Assembly: GCA_030625775.1 (NCBI GenBank)
Contig: DAOUQC010000003.1
Coordinates: forward strand, 1-64,000
Reading direction: 5' to 3'
From: Verrucomicrobiota bacterium
Lineage (GTDB): Bacteria; Verrucomicrobiota; Verrucomicrobiia; Verrucomicrobiales; DEV007
DNA: 64,000 bases
Part shown: positions 28,200-38,234 of the stretch, piece after piece
Layout of the letters: each line of letters starts with the position of its first letter
How positions within the stretch are numbered: position 1 is the stretch's first letter
Program-made: the position numbers and the translations under genes
The notes under the pieces: model-generated
Databases searched by the model: none
The model's input: the letters and a program-made list of their open reading frames with translations, nothing else
Told to the model about the DNA's origin: nothing

Positions 28200-28940
28200 C
28201 TATTCGTCTTCTGTGACGATGTCTTCCCGGCCGTAGAATTTAATTTTGCGCTCAATTTTTTCACGGCCTCTGGATAGCCGCCAATCATTGGTGTCGCGCA
28301 GACTGAAAACGCAGCCGCAGTATTCTTGTTGGTAAAAGGCTTCAGTTTTTGAAATTTCGATCATGCGTTGGCTGCCGCCTTGCTTGCGCCAGTTGAAGGT
28401 CCAGTATTCCATGCCGGGGAAACGGGCAGCAGAGCGTACGCCGCAGCCGTTGATTTGATCCATGTCTTTCCAGCGGGAGATTCCCAGAGTTGATGATATT
28501 AAATTGAAACCGTGGGCGGCGGCATACTCTGCGGTGCGTTCAAAGCGCATGTCGAAACAGACAGTGCAACGAGATCCGCGTTCGGGTTCGTCTTCTAGGC
28601 CCTCCACCCGGTCGAACCAGTTTTTGGCATCGTAATCCCCGTCAACAAAGTCCATACCGAGCTTTTTGGCGTAACGAATATTTTCCTCTTTGCGGATTTC
28701 ATATTCATCGCGTGGATGAATGTTGGGGTTGTAAAAAAAGATTGTGGTTTCGATTTCCGAAGCGGCCATGGCATCCATGACTTCGGAAGCGCAGGGCGCA
28801 CAGCAGGAATGCATCAGGATTTTGCCCGAACCGTTGGGTGTTTCCAGCACAGGGCGCTGGTAATTATCCACACTGAAACGGTCCATCGGATTGGAAGAAT
28901 CCTTGGAAGGAGTGGTTGGCGATGGATTGGCTGGGCTCAT
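28200..28940 (-). CDS. queH: Epoxyqueuosine reductase QueH
   Basis: A 246-residue DUF208-family protein that performs the last step of queuosine tRNA modification in organisms lacking QueG. Motifs are [53 protein letters not shown], and [39 protein letters not shown]. The Cys residues hold a 4Fe-4S cluster and a second metal. A later Cys-Gly-Cys ([11 protein letters not shown]) is also conserved in the family. It diverges from metE. Confidence 0.95.
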   Translation of the reverse strand: MSPANPSPTTPSKDSSNPMDRFSVDNYQRPVLETPNGSGKILMHSCCAPCASEVMDAMAASEIETTIFFYNPNIHPRDEYEIRKEENIRYAKKLGMDFVDGDYDAKNWFDRVEGLEDEPERGSRCTVCFDMRFERTAEYAAAHGFNLISSTLGISRWKDMDQINGCGVRSAARFPGMEYWTFNWRKQGGSQRMIEISKTEAFYQQEYCGCVFSLRDTNDWRLSRGREKIERKIKFYGREDIVTEDE

Positions 28941-29003
28941 AGCTTCGGGAATGAGGAGATTGCTTTTAGTATATTCTCATATACGCCCCATTTAAAGGGT
29001 CGC

Positions 29004-29024
29004 CAAATTTTTTACAAAAATTTG
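29004..29024. promoter_or_regulatory. 9-bp inverted repeat in queH-metE intergenic region
   Basis: CAAATTTTT-TAC-AAAAATTTG is perfect over 9 bp on each side. It lies between divergent genes and could be an operator or the promoter-proximal site of queH. No downstream T-run favours a terminator. Confidence 0.4.
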
Positions 29025-29074
29025 CCTGCCTGACGGAGCGGGGGTTTTCCAGGAAATATTTAGAATTAACTTAT

Positions 29075-29120
29075 AATTTAATACATATTGACATATCATG
29101 ATTATTTAATGTATTAAATT
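29075..29120 (+). promoter_or_regulatory. 12-bp inverted repeat flanking candidate metE promoter
   Basis: AATTTAATACAT (29075-29086) and ATGTATTAAATT (29109-29120) are perfect 12-bp inverted arms 22 nt apart. Between and within them lie TTGACA (29088-29093) and TATTAA (29112-29117), spaced 18 bp. The -10 is only ~9 bp from the metE ATG, so the transcript would be almost leaderless. A methionine-responsive regulator is an attractive but untested reader. No SAM or cobalamin riboswitch fold fits in this short space. Confidence 0.5.
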
Positions 29121-29125
29121 AATCT

Positions 29126-31480
29126 ATGAAAATTACGACATTGAATTTTGGGTATCCGCGCATTGGGCGGAGGCGTGAGTTGAAAAAGGCGATTGAGAGC
29201 TACTGGAAAGAGCGAACGACTTTTGATGAACTGGAATCAGCTGCTGCAGATTTGCGCCAGGAGCACTGGCAAGAGCAGAAAGATGCAGGGATTGATTTGA
29301 TTCCGAGTAATGATTTTTCTTATTACGACCAAATGCTGGACTCGGTGCTTTCTTATGGAGCCATTCCGAAAAGATTTCAGTCCCCGGGTTTTGAGCATGA
29401 TTTGGATTTGTATTTTTCCATGGCTCGTGGAGTGGCAGCTCAGGAATCTCATTCTGAGGTTGGAGACTGCTCATGTGGGGAATCGACCTCAGCCATGGAG
29501 ATGACCAAATGGTATGACACCAATTACCACTATCTGGTGCCTGAGTTTGATCAGGACACCCAATTTTCTTTGCGCCACAACAAAGCGCTGCAGGAATTTG
29601 AAGAAGCCAGGGCTCTCGGTTTGGATACGATGCCGGTATTGATTGGCCCATTGACCTTTTTTTTGCTGGGAAAAACGGTGGGCGAGGGGGATTTTGATGT
29701 ATTGGATGAGCTGTTGCAGCCCTTGGTAGAAGTGATGTGCGAACAGGTGACTTCTCTAGTGAAAGCAGGTGCAAAAACGATTGCTTTTCATGAGCCCCAG
29801 CTGGTGATGGATTTGCCTCCGGGAGCTGGGTTCGGGTATCGTTATGCTTACGAGAAAATTCGTGAGGCAGTGAGTGCGGCCAGTCCGGCGGATGTGGAAG
29901 TGCGTCTGGTTCTGCTCAGCTATTTTGATGCGCTGCGTAACAATGAAAAACTGGCTTTTTCACTACCCGTCGATGTGATCCATCTTGATCTGGTACGCGC
30001 TCCTGGCCAGATTGACTGGGTGCTTTCCCATCTGCCGGAAGACAAGAGTATCTCACTGGGGATTGTGGACGGGCGCAACGTTTGGAAAAATAACTTCGAT
30101 CAATCCATTGCTGTGGTGAAACGGACGGTGGAATCTCTGGGGTCGGGGCGAGTGCTGGTAGCTCCGTCTTGCTCATTGCAGCACACCCCGATGGACCTCG
30201 ATTTGGAAACAGAAATGGATGGGGAATTGGTCGACTGGTTGGCTTTTGCCAAACAGAAACTCGAGGAAGTAAGGGTGATTGCTGCAGCTGCCGGTGGAGA
30301 GGATTCAGTCGAGCAAATTGTCCTTGCTAACAAGACCTCGTGGGAAAAACGAAGCAGCAGTGAGTCGATTCATAATCCCGAGGTGCAGGCACGTCTTGCT
30401 GGTATCGGTCCAAAGGACTGGCAGCGTGAAACTCCCTATTTGGAGCGATTCAAGCTCCAGCAGCAAAAGTTGGATCTGCCTTTGTATCCGACAACCACCA
30501 TTGGCTCTCTGCCACAGACAAGTGATGTGCGTAAAGCGCGGGCTGAAATGCGTAAAGGGCTTCTCAGTGAAGCCAACTATGATGAGTTCCTTAAAGAAAA
30601 AACTTTGGAATCCATTCGCTGGCAAGAAGAAATCGGGGTGGATGTATTGGTGCACGGTGAATTCGAGCGCAATGACATGGTTGAATATTTTGGCGAAGAG
30701 TTGGAAGGTTTTGCTTTTTCCCGATTTGGCTGGGTGCAGAGTTATGGAACCCGTTGTGTGAAACCTCCGATTATTTTTGGTGATGTGAGCCGTCCCAATG
30801 CGATGACCGTGAAGTGGACTCGTTTCGCCAAGGAGAACACCGGCCATCCGGTGAAGGGGATGTTGACAGGGCCAATCACGATACTGCAGTGGAGCTTTGT
30901 GAGGGATGACCAGTCCCGGAAGGATACGGCGTGGCAGATCGCCTTGGCGATTCGGGATGAGGTCAACGATCTTGAAGCTGCAGGGATTGATGTGATCCAG
31001 ATCGATGAGCCGGCCTTGCGGGAAGGTTTGCCTTTGAGGGAAACAAACTGGCCGGTCTATCTTGATTGGGCTACAAAAGCTTTTCGGATCTCAGCTTCCG
31101 GGGTGGACGATGCAACGCAGATTCATACTCACATGTGCTATTGCGAGTTTAATGACATCATTGGTTCAATTGCCACATTGGATGCCGATGTGATTTCCAT
31201 GGAGGCATCGCGTTCACAGATGGAATTGCTTGAGGCATTCCGTGACTTTAAGTATCCAAACGGGATTGGACCCGGTGTGTGGGATATTCACAGTCCCAGG
31301 GTTCCCGATGAAGCCGAGATGGTATCCTTGCTGGATAAAGCGTCGGCTTTGTTGCCAAGGGAAGCGATCTGGGTCAATCCCGATTGTGGTCTGAAGACCC
31401 GTGATTGGCCTGAAACCAAGGCCGGTATGGTGAATATGGTCAATGCGGCGCGTAAGCTGCGCGAAAAATATGTAGCTTAG
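29126..31480 (+). CDS. metE: Cobalamin-independent methionine synthase
   Basis: A 784-residue enzyme transferring the methyl group of 5-methyltetrahydropteroyl-polyglutamate to homocysteine. Two barrels are present: the N-terminal half starts LNFGYPRIGRRRELKKAIESYWK, the catalytic half starts PTTTIGSLPQTSDVRKARAEMRKG. Zinc ligands are His and Cys in QIHTHMCYCEFNDI, a Glu, and the Cys in NPDCGLKTRDW. Length is standard. It uses homoserine-derived homocysteine and so connects with the hom-thrC-lysC operon 1 kb away. The preceding palindrome suggests regulation. A strong terminator follows. Confidence 0.97.
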   Translation: MKITTLNFGYPRIGRRRELKKAIESYWKERTTFDELESAAADLRQEHWQEQKDAGIDLIPSNDFSYYDQMLDSVLSYGAIPKRFQSPGFEHDLDLYFSMARGVAAQESHSEVGDCSCGESTSAMEMTKWYDTNYHYLVPEFDQDTQFSLRHNKALQEFEEARALGLDTMPVLIGPLTFFLLGKTVGEGDFDVLDELLQPLVEVMCEQVTSLVKAGAKTIAFHEPQLVMDLPPGAGFGYRYAYEKIREAVSAASPADVEVRLVLLSYFDALRNNEKLAFSLPVDVIHLDLVRAPGQIDWVLSHLPEDKSISLGIVDGRNVWKNNFDQSIAVVKRTVESLGSGRVLVAPSCSLQHTPMDLDLETEMDGELVDWLAFAKQKLEEVRVIAAAAGGEDSVEQIVLANKTSWEKRSSSESIHNPEVQARLAGIGPKDWQRETPYLERFKLQQQKLDLPLYPTTTIGSLPQTSDVRKARAEMRKGLLSEANYDEFLKEKTLESIRWQEEIGVDVLVHGEFERNDMVEYFGEELEGFAFSRFGWVQSYGTRCVKPPIIFGDVSRPNAMTVKWTRFAKENTGHPVKGMLTGPITILQWSFVRDDQSRKDTAWQIALAIRDEVNDLEAAGIDVIQIDEPALREGLPLRETNWPVYLDWATKAFRISASGVDDATQIHTHMCYCEFNDIIGSIATLDADVISMEASRSQMELLEAFRDFKYPNGIGPGVWDIHSPRVPDEAEMVSLLDKASALLPREAIWVNPDCGLKTRDWPETKAGMVNMVNAARKLREKYVA

Positions 31481-31510
31481 ATTACCCCGTGCTTGTTGAT
31501 AAAACAAAAA

Positions 31511-31541
31511 AAGGATCGCTGAAAAGCGATCCCTTTTTTTC
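31511..31541. terminator. Bidirectional terminator between metE and tpiA
   Basis: GGATCGCT-GAAA-AGCGATCC is flanked by A7 on the left and T7 on the right, so it works for both convergent genes. Confidence 0.9.
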
Positions 31542-31575
31542 TGCTTTATCGGGCAGATGATTGTTTTGTGGAATA

Positions 31576-32376
31576 TTATTCCGCCGCTTTTTCGCTATCG
31601 GCGACATACTCGACAGCCGATTTAACGATTTCATAAAAGCTGCCGGGTTCGAGGCTGGCACCGCCAACAAGAAAACCATCGATGTCATCCTGCTGGATCA
31701 ACTCGCGCGCGTTGTTAGGTTTCACACTGCCGCCGTACTGAATGCGAACTTTGTTAGCGGTGTCTTCACCATAGATTTCCGCCAGCACGCTGCGAACATA
31801 AGCATGTGTTTCTTGAGCTTGCTCGGGAGTCGCATTGCGGCCGGTGCCGATTGCCCAAACGGGTTCGTAAGCAATCACGGTGTCGGTGATGCGTCGAGCA
31901 CCGACATCTGTGAGGCAGCCTTCGAGTTGAGCTTTCAAGACGGTTTCCACTTGACCCCCGTCACGTTGTTCGAGGGTTTCTCCAATGCATAAAATAGGCT
32001 TGATGCGCGCTTCGTGGGCGGCCTGCACTTTGCGGTTGATGAATTCATTGCTTTCACCAAACAGCGCACGGCGTTCGCTGTGGCCAAGAATCACGTATTG
32101 AGTGTGCAGTTCCTTCAGCATCACTGCGCTGATTTCTCCAGTATAGGCACCTGCAGGTTCAGGAGACATGTTTTGCGCGGCAAGTGCCACGGCATCACTT
32201 TCTGAGAGGGATTTTGAAGCTTCTGCCAGGGAGACAGAGGGTGGGGCGACCACCACATCAACAGAGCTGCGGTTTTTGAAAAAGCGAAGGAAGGTCCGCA
32301 GGAAGGCATCTGTTTCCAGTGGTGCCATGTGCATTTTCCAGTTCGCGGCGATGATGTATCTGCGATTGCCAAACAT
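31576..32376 (-). CDS. tpiA: Triosephosphate isomerase
   Basis: A 266-residue TIM-barrel enzyme interconverting dihydroxyacetone phosphate and glyceraldehyde 3-phosphate. Visible are IIAANWKMH with the catalytic Asn and Lys, VILGHSERRALFGE with the catalytic His, AYEPVWAIGTGRNATPEQAQE with the catalytic Glu and flexible loop 6, and the phosphate-binding IQYGGSVKPNN ... FLVGGASL. It follows pgk by 32 bp in the same operon. Confidence 0.98.
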   Translation of the reverse strand: MFGNRRYIIAANWKMHMAPLETDAFLRTFLRFFKNRSSVDVVVAPPSVSLAEASKSLSESDAVALAAQNMSPEPAGAYTGEISAVMLKELHTQYVILGHSERRALFGESNEFINRKVQAAHEARIKPILCIGETLEQRDGGQVETVLKAQLEGCLTDVGARRITDTVIAYEPVWAIGTGRNATPEQAQETHAYVRSVLAEIYGEDTANKVRIQYGGSVKPNNARELIQQDDIDGFLVGGASLEPGSFYEIVKSAVEYVADSEKAAE

Positions 32377-32408
32377 AAGTATGATGAGACGTGGTTATCT
32401 AGTAGGTG

Positions 32409-33626
32409 CTATTTGTCTGAGAGTGAGGCGATGCCGGGAAGGGTTTTTCCTTCCAGTAATTCAAGGGATGCACCTCCACCGGTCGAAATAAAGGTCATTC
32501 GATCGGCGAGGCCATATTTATTTACTGCCGTGACGGAGTCTCCTCCTCCGATAATGGTGACAGCATCGGATTGGGCCATCGCTGCGGCGATCGCCTGGGT
32601 TCCTTTGGAAAATTTATCGATTTCAAATACCCCCATCGGGCCATTCCAGATGATGGTGCCAGCGGTGGCGATGACCTCAGAGAATTCTTCGATGGCGGCG
32701 GGGCCGATGTCGAGTCCCTCCCATTCGTCGTCGATGCCACCTGTACCGCCGGAATAAACGTCGGTGTATTTCACATTGGCGTTTTCACCAAAGGCATCCG
32801 CTTGCAAATTATCGGCAGGTAAAAGGAATTGGGTATTTTTTTCCTCAGCTTGTTTGAGGATGTTCAAGGCGAGTTCGAGTTTATTATTTTCGCAGATGCT
32901 TTTGCCGATCGTGTATCCCTGGGCTTTGCGGAAAGTGTAGGCCATGCCACCACCGATGATGAATGAGTCGGCTTTGTCGAGCAGGGCAGTGATGACTTCG
33001 ATTTTGTCGGAGACTTTGGCTCCACCCATGATGACCACAAAAGGGCGTTTGGGTTCGCGCAGCTCGTCCTGCAGGTATTTTAATTCTCGTTCGACGAGAA
33101 ATCCCATGGCGCAGGTATCAATAAAGGCGGTCACACCTGCGGTGGATGTGTGTGCCCGATGGGCGGTTCCGAAGGCATCATTGACAAAAATATCACCGTG
33201 GGCCGCCAGTTTGGCAGCAAAGTCCGGATTATTTGCCGTTTCTTCGTTGTGGTAGCGGACGTTTTCCAGCAGCAGGACTTGCCCGTTTTTTAATTGGGCG
33301 ACGGCAGTAGTTGCTGCATCTCCGATGCAGTCGTCAGCAAAAGCGACAGGAGCACCGAGCAGTTCACCCAGACGTTCGGCGACTGGTTGCAACGAGAATT
33401 TTGCCTGGCGTTCACCATTGGGACGTCCCAGATGAGACATCAAGATGACTTGCCCACCATTTTTAATCAGATATTCAATGGAATGCAAAGCGGCCCGGAT
33501 ACGGGTGTCATCGGTGATGATTCGCTGTGAGCCATCGTCAGAATCCTTCAAAGGCACATTGAAATCCACACGCATGAGGATGCGTTTTCCTTCAACGGTA
33601 AGATCCTGAATAGAGAGTTTGGCCAT
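32409..33626 (-). CDS. pgk: Phosphoglycerate kinase
   Basis: A 405-residue glycolytic kinase generating ATP from 1,3-bisphosphoglycerate. RVDFNVPLKD is the N-terminal signature, with SHLGRPNG, LLENVRYHNEE, NDAFGTAHRAHTST and the C-terminal nucleotide loop TIIGGGDSVTAVNKYGL ... STGGGASLELLEGKTLPGI. All canonical. It pairs with tpiA downstream; the upstream gap gene is set apart by a terminator. Confidence 0.98.
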   Translation of the reverse strand: MAKLSIQDLTVEGKRILMRVDFNVPLKDSDDGSQRIITDDTRIRAALHSIEYLIKNGGQVILMSHLGRPNGERQAKFSLQPVAERLGELLGAPVAFADDCIGDAATTAVAQLKNGQVLLLENVRYHNEETANNPDFAAKLAAHGDIFVNDAFGTAHRAHTSTAGVTAFIDTCAMGFLVERELKYLQDELREPKRPFVVIMGGAKVSDKIEVITALLDKADSFIIGGGMAYTFRKAQGYTIGKSICENNKLELALNILKQAEEKNTQFLLPADNLQADAFGENANVKYTDVYSGGTGGIDDEWEGLDIGPAAIEEFSEVIATAGTIIWNGPMGVFEIDKFSKGTQAIAAAMAQSDAVTIIGGGDSVTAVNKYGLADRMTFISTGGGASLELLEGKTLPGIASLSDK

Positions 33627-33682
33627 TTAGTAGCAGAAATTGATTGGAACTTTATTTGAAGCGCAGTGTCTTAGAAAAGAAA

Positions 33683-33711
33683 CCCGTCAGGACAAAGGCC
33701 GTCCTGACGGG
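33683..33711 (-). terminator. Intrinsic terminator after gap
   Basis: A perfect 11-bp stem CCCGTCAGGAC / GTCCTGACGGG with a 7-nt loop is followed on the minus strand by TTTCTTTTC. It separates gap from pgk-tpiA, though read-through is possible because the T-run is broken. Confidence 0.75.
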
Positions 33712-33728
33712 AGTAAACCTTTCGGGTT

Positions 33729-34769
<1,041 letters not shown>

Positions 34770-34987
34770 TCAGATGCAGGATCTTCCGGCATTAGGTCTG
34801 TTTTACCCGGACATTTGTGCCTTCCAAACAGAGCGGCGCTAATTAAGCAATCCTAAGGCTAGCCGTCAACTACGATGATTGTGAAAATAATCGACTTCTT
34901 TAAAATGGCCTTTAACAAGCTTTAGAGCCGCTATCCACACGGTCGTGGACCTGCCATGGAGGGCTCAAGCCCGGCCACACGCAGGTT

Positions 34988-37048
34988 TCACGCTCCAGCC
35001 GGGGCCAGATCACCAGGCAGATCTCCTTCGTCACTGGCTTTGGATTTATCCTCATCCTCGACAGGCGCGCTCGTTTCCTTAGGCACTTCCGGAGGTTTTG
35101 GGCTGCTTGGTGGATTTTTCATCTCTCCATGCTCCATGATGTCGTGAATATGGCTGCCTTCGAGCGTTTCAAACTCGAGCAGTGCCTGGGCGATCATTTC
35201 CAAGTGCTCACGATTGGCGAGGATCAGTTCCATTGCTTTTTTGTAAGCATTGTCGATTAAGAGTTTCACTTCGCTATCGATTTTTTGCGCAGTGGCCTCA
35301 CTGTAATCCCGGGCGCTGCCGCCCATGTCCCGCGCAAGGAAAAGATGCTCTTGATGATTGCCGTATTCGATCATTCCCAATTCTTCACTCATGCCCCATT
35401 CACAGACCATTTTCCGGGCCTGATCAGTGGCCTGCCGGATATCTCCACTGGCACCGGTGGTGACATCTCCAAACTGGATTTCTTCAGCCACCCGGCCACC
35501 CATGGTGACGACGAGATTGTCGAGCAGTTCGTTTTTGCGATTAGTGAACTTGTCTTCCTCAGGTAACCACATGGTAGCTCCCAGAGAGGGCCCCCGGGGG
35601 ATAATTGTCACCTTGTGAAGGGGTTCGGTATTTTCCAGCAAACACAGCAAAATGGCGTGTCCAGCTTCGTGGTAGGCGGTGTTTTCCTTTTCTTTTTCAG
35701 AAATGGCTAGGCTGCGGCGTTCTTTTCCCCAACGCACCTTGTCCCGGGATTCCTCCAGTTCAGCAATGGTGATCGCTTTCAGTTCCCTGCGGGCAGCCAA
35801 CAGTGCCGCTTCGTTGATCACATTGGCCAGTTCCGCGCCAGAGTAACCTGGTGTTCCTCGGGCGATGATGCCCATATCGACGTCAGCTGCGAGTTTTACC
35901 TTTTTTGCGTGAACCTTGAGGATTGCTTCCCGGCCTTTGACATCGGGCAGATTAACGGTCACCTGGCGATCAAAGCGACCGGGACGCAACAGCGCAGGGT
36001 CAAGCACATCCGGACGGTTGGTGGCCGCGATGATGATCACACCTTCCTGAGTATCAAAACCGTCCATCTCCACCAGCAAGGCGTTCAAGGTTTGCTCGCG
36101 CTCGTCGTGTCCTCCTCCCATGCCGTGCCCACGATGGCGACCTACGGCATCGATCTCGTCAATGAAAATAATACAAGGGGCGTTTTTTTTGCCCTGTTCG
36201 AACATGTCGCGCACTCGTGAAGCACCTACGCCTACGAACATTTCTACAAAGTCGGACCCGCTGATGCTGAAAAACGGCACATCGGCTTCGCCAGCTATGG
36301 CTCTTGCCAGCAGGGTCTTGCCTGTTCCTGGGGAACCCACCAGCAGGACCCCTTTCGGGATTTGACCACCCAGGCGCTGGAATTTTTTCGGATCACGCAG
36401 GTACTCGACGATTTCCCACACTTCTTCTTTTGCTTCCTCTGCTCCGGCGACATCTTTGAAGGAGGTTTTGTTTTTGTCCATTGTCATCATTTTGGCTTTG
36501 CTTTTGCCAAAGCCCATGGCGCCTTTTCCTGCTGAACGCATCTGATGACGAAAGAGAAAATAAAGCAGGAAAATGATGAGGAACAGAGGCAGGAAAGTCA
36601 GCAGGATTGCTGACAAGGTATTGCTGTCTGCTACAAAATTGTAGATCTCAATCTGACGTTCCTTAAGCAGGGGTTTGAGTTCGTCTTCAACATAAGCCAG
36701 ATTGATAGGGGTTTTGAATTCCTGGTATTTTTCACCTTTGATCTGGTCAGCAGGATCCAGTTTGTACCAGCCCCGCAGATATTCTTCACGGGTGCCCTCC
36801 CGTTCTACCATGGATAAAAATTTCTCCGATTGTTCATCGATATGAATGCGATCCTCCTGCAGCAATTCCTTAAACTGCTTGTAGGGGATTTCCTGGACGC
36901 CAGAACCACTTCCTTTACTCCAGATGGCCAGGCCAAAAATGCCCAATGCCACGCTCAGCAGCACAAAGCCACGCCAGTTGAAGCGTGGATCGCCACCCGT
37001 GCTTTTCGGATCTTTTTCCGGAGGTTTGTTTTCGTTTTGCTCGCTCAT
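34988..37048 (-). CDS. ftsH: ATP-dependent zinc metalloprotease FtsH
   Basis: A 686-residue membrane-anchored AAA+ protease that degrades misfolded membrane and short-lived cytosolic proteins. Two N-terminal TM helices ([39 protein letters not shown]) frame a periplasmic domain. Walker A is [14 protein letters not shown], Walker [10 protein letters not shown], the SRH is [20 protein letters not shown], and the zinc site is HEAGH. The periplasmic loop is longer than in E. coli, and the C-terminus has a Pro/Glu/Lys-rich tail. It is monocistronic with 257 bp of featureless sequence after it. Confidence 0.97.
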   Translation of the reverse strand: MSEQNENKPPEKDPKSTGGDPRFNWRGFVLLSVALGIFGLAIWSKGSGSGVQEIPYKQFKELLQEDRIHIDEQSEKFLSMVEREGTREEYLRGWYKLDPADQIKGEKYQEFKTPINLAYVEDELKPLLKERQIEIYNFVADSNTLSAILLTFLPLFLIIFLLYFLFRHQMRSAGKGAMGFGKSKAKMMTMDKNKTSFKDVAGAEEAKEEVWEIVEYLRDPKKFQRLGGQIPKGVLLVGSPGTGKTLLARAIAGEADVPFFSISGSDFVEMFVGVGASRVRDMFEQGKKNAPCIIFIDEIDAVGRHRGHGMGGGHDEREQTLNALLVEMDGFDTQEGVIIIAATNRPDVLDPALLRPGRFDRQVTVNLPDVKGREAILKVHAKKVKLAADVDMGIIARGTPGYSGAELANVINEAALLAARRELKAITIAELEESRDKVRWGKERRSLAISEKEKENTAYHEAGHAILLCLLENTEPLHKVTIIPRGPSLGATMWLPEEDKFTNRKNELLDNLVVTMGGRVAEEIQFGDVTTGASGDIRQATDQARKMVCEWGMSEELGMIEYGNHQEHLFLARDMGGSARDYSEATAQKIDSEVKLLIDNAYKKAMELILANREHLEMIAQALLEFETLEGSHIHDIMEHGEMKNPPSSPKPPEVPKETSAPVEDEDKSKASDEGDLPGDLAPAGA

Positions 37049-37223
37049 CCTGATTTATCAAAAATACTATAGGTCTTAGTTGTCAGCAGGGCTTGTTCGA
37101 CGATACCACACCGCCAATACCATTGCAATTTCTAGAACTTGTTTGGAAAAGTGTTTGCCGCAAGCAGTTGGATATTTCTGCAGCTTTCACCCGTTGGAGG
37201 GGGGATTAGCCTTAGGTAGTTTT

Positions 37224-38171
37224 TCATGAAAGACCACCAGCATTTTCGGAGGGAGTCATTTTCCCCGTTTTCGTGAGATGGCGGACATTTGTGATCGCAG
37301 GCACAGCAGCGACAAAGAGGCTCACTCCGCCGTAGAGCAAAAGCACAAAAAGCACTCCTCCTGCAAATCCGGAATTAGCCCCCCCGAGTCCGAATAGCGA
37401 GGCGGCGATCAAGAGACTGAGGTTGATATTTTTCATGCTCGACTCGATTCCCAGGGTAGTGGAGTCAGAATGCGAAAATTTCAGCACATGGAGCGAACCT
37501 CGCAAGATGATGATTTGAATGATCAGGCAGTAGCAGAAAACCAAAAACGGAATCCGGAATCCATATGAGGCGAAGTCGATGCTGCCGCTGCCTAAAGATC
37601 CTGCCACCAGGATGCCGAGTGCCACCAGGCTCACTCGCACCATCCATTTCGAATATTTGTGTGATGTTTTCTCTTGTAGGATACGTCCTAGCACCATTCC
37701 CGCGGTGAGTGGCAGCAGGAGGAATAAAAATATTTCCTGCATGATGACCCCCACGGGCATTACGATCTCCGGTGGAATGTAATCGGAAGCAAAAACCCTC
37801 AAGATGAAAGGTGTAGTGAATAGGGCCAGTAGGGTCATCAGGCCGGTCAGGGCTACGGACAGGGCGGCGTTGCCCTTGCCAAGATGGGTGTAAATATTAG
37901 ACATCGAGCCACCTGGCATTGCTGCCACCATGAAAAAGCCAACCATGATCTCGGGCGGCAGTTTGATGAAAAAAATCATCAGCGCGGTGAGCAGGGGGAT
38001 CCCGATCAGTTGGTAAAGCAGGCCGGTGATCATTGGCTTCGGCTCCAGTATGATCTCTACGAATGCCTGGGGGCGTGTGACGAGGCCCATTCCAAACATG
38101 GCCAATACCAGTTGCGTGGAGGCGACCAGGTGATGGTAGTGGGGGTATTGTTCGAGGAGGTTTTTGATCAT
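37224..38171 (-). CDS. Bile acid:sodium symporter family transporter
   Basis: A 315-residue inner-membrane protein with about ten hydrophobic segments and the BASS/SBF family features: FGMGLVTRPQAFVEIILEPKPMITGLLYQLIGIPLLTALMI near the start, VAAMPGGSMSNIYTHLGKGNAALSVALTGLMTLLALFTTPF, and the late half. Family members import organic anions such as bile acids, pantoate or 2-keto acids with sodium; the substrate here is unknown. It stands 63 bp from the adaptor gene but has unrelated content. Confidence 0.85.
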   Translation of the reverse strand: MIKNLLEQYPHYHHLVASTQLVLAMFGMGLVTRPQAFVEIILEPKPMITGLLYQLIGIPLLTALMIFFIKLPPEIMVGFFMVAAMPGGSMSNIYTHLGKGNAALSVALTGLMTLLALFTTPFILRVFASDYIPPEIVMPVGVIMQEIFLFLLLPLTAGMVLGRILQEKTSHKYSKWMVRVSLVALGILVAGSLGSGSIDFASYGFRIPFLVFCYCLIIQIIILRGSLHVLKFSHSDSTTLGIESSMKNINLSLLIAASLFGLGGANSGFAGGVLFVLLLYGGVSLFVAAVPAITNVRHLTKTGKMTPSENAGGLS

Positions 38172-38234
38172 GCAGCGCCGTAGAGAAAATCAAGCGTCAA
38201 GCTCCAGAGCATTCGTCTGCTTTTTTTGGAACGT

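Noticed and set aside
29025-29125. SAM or cobalamin riboswitch upstream of metE
   Set aside because: The space is only ~100 bp, AT-rich, and lacks the conserved cores of those riboswitches.
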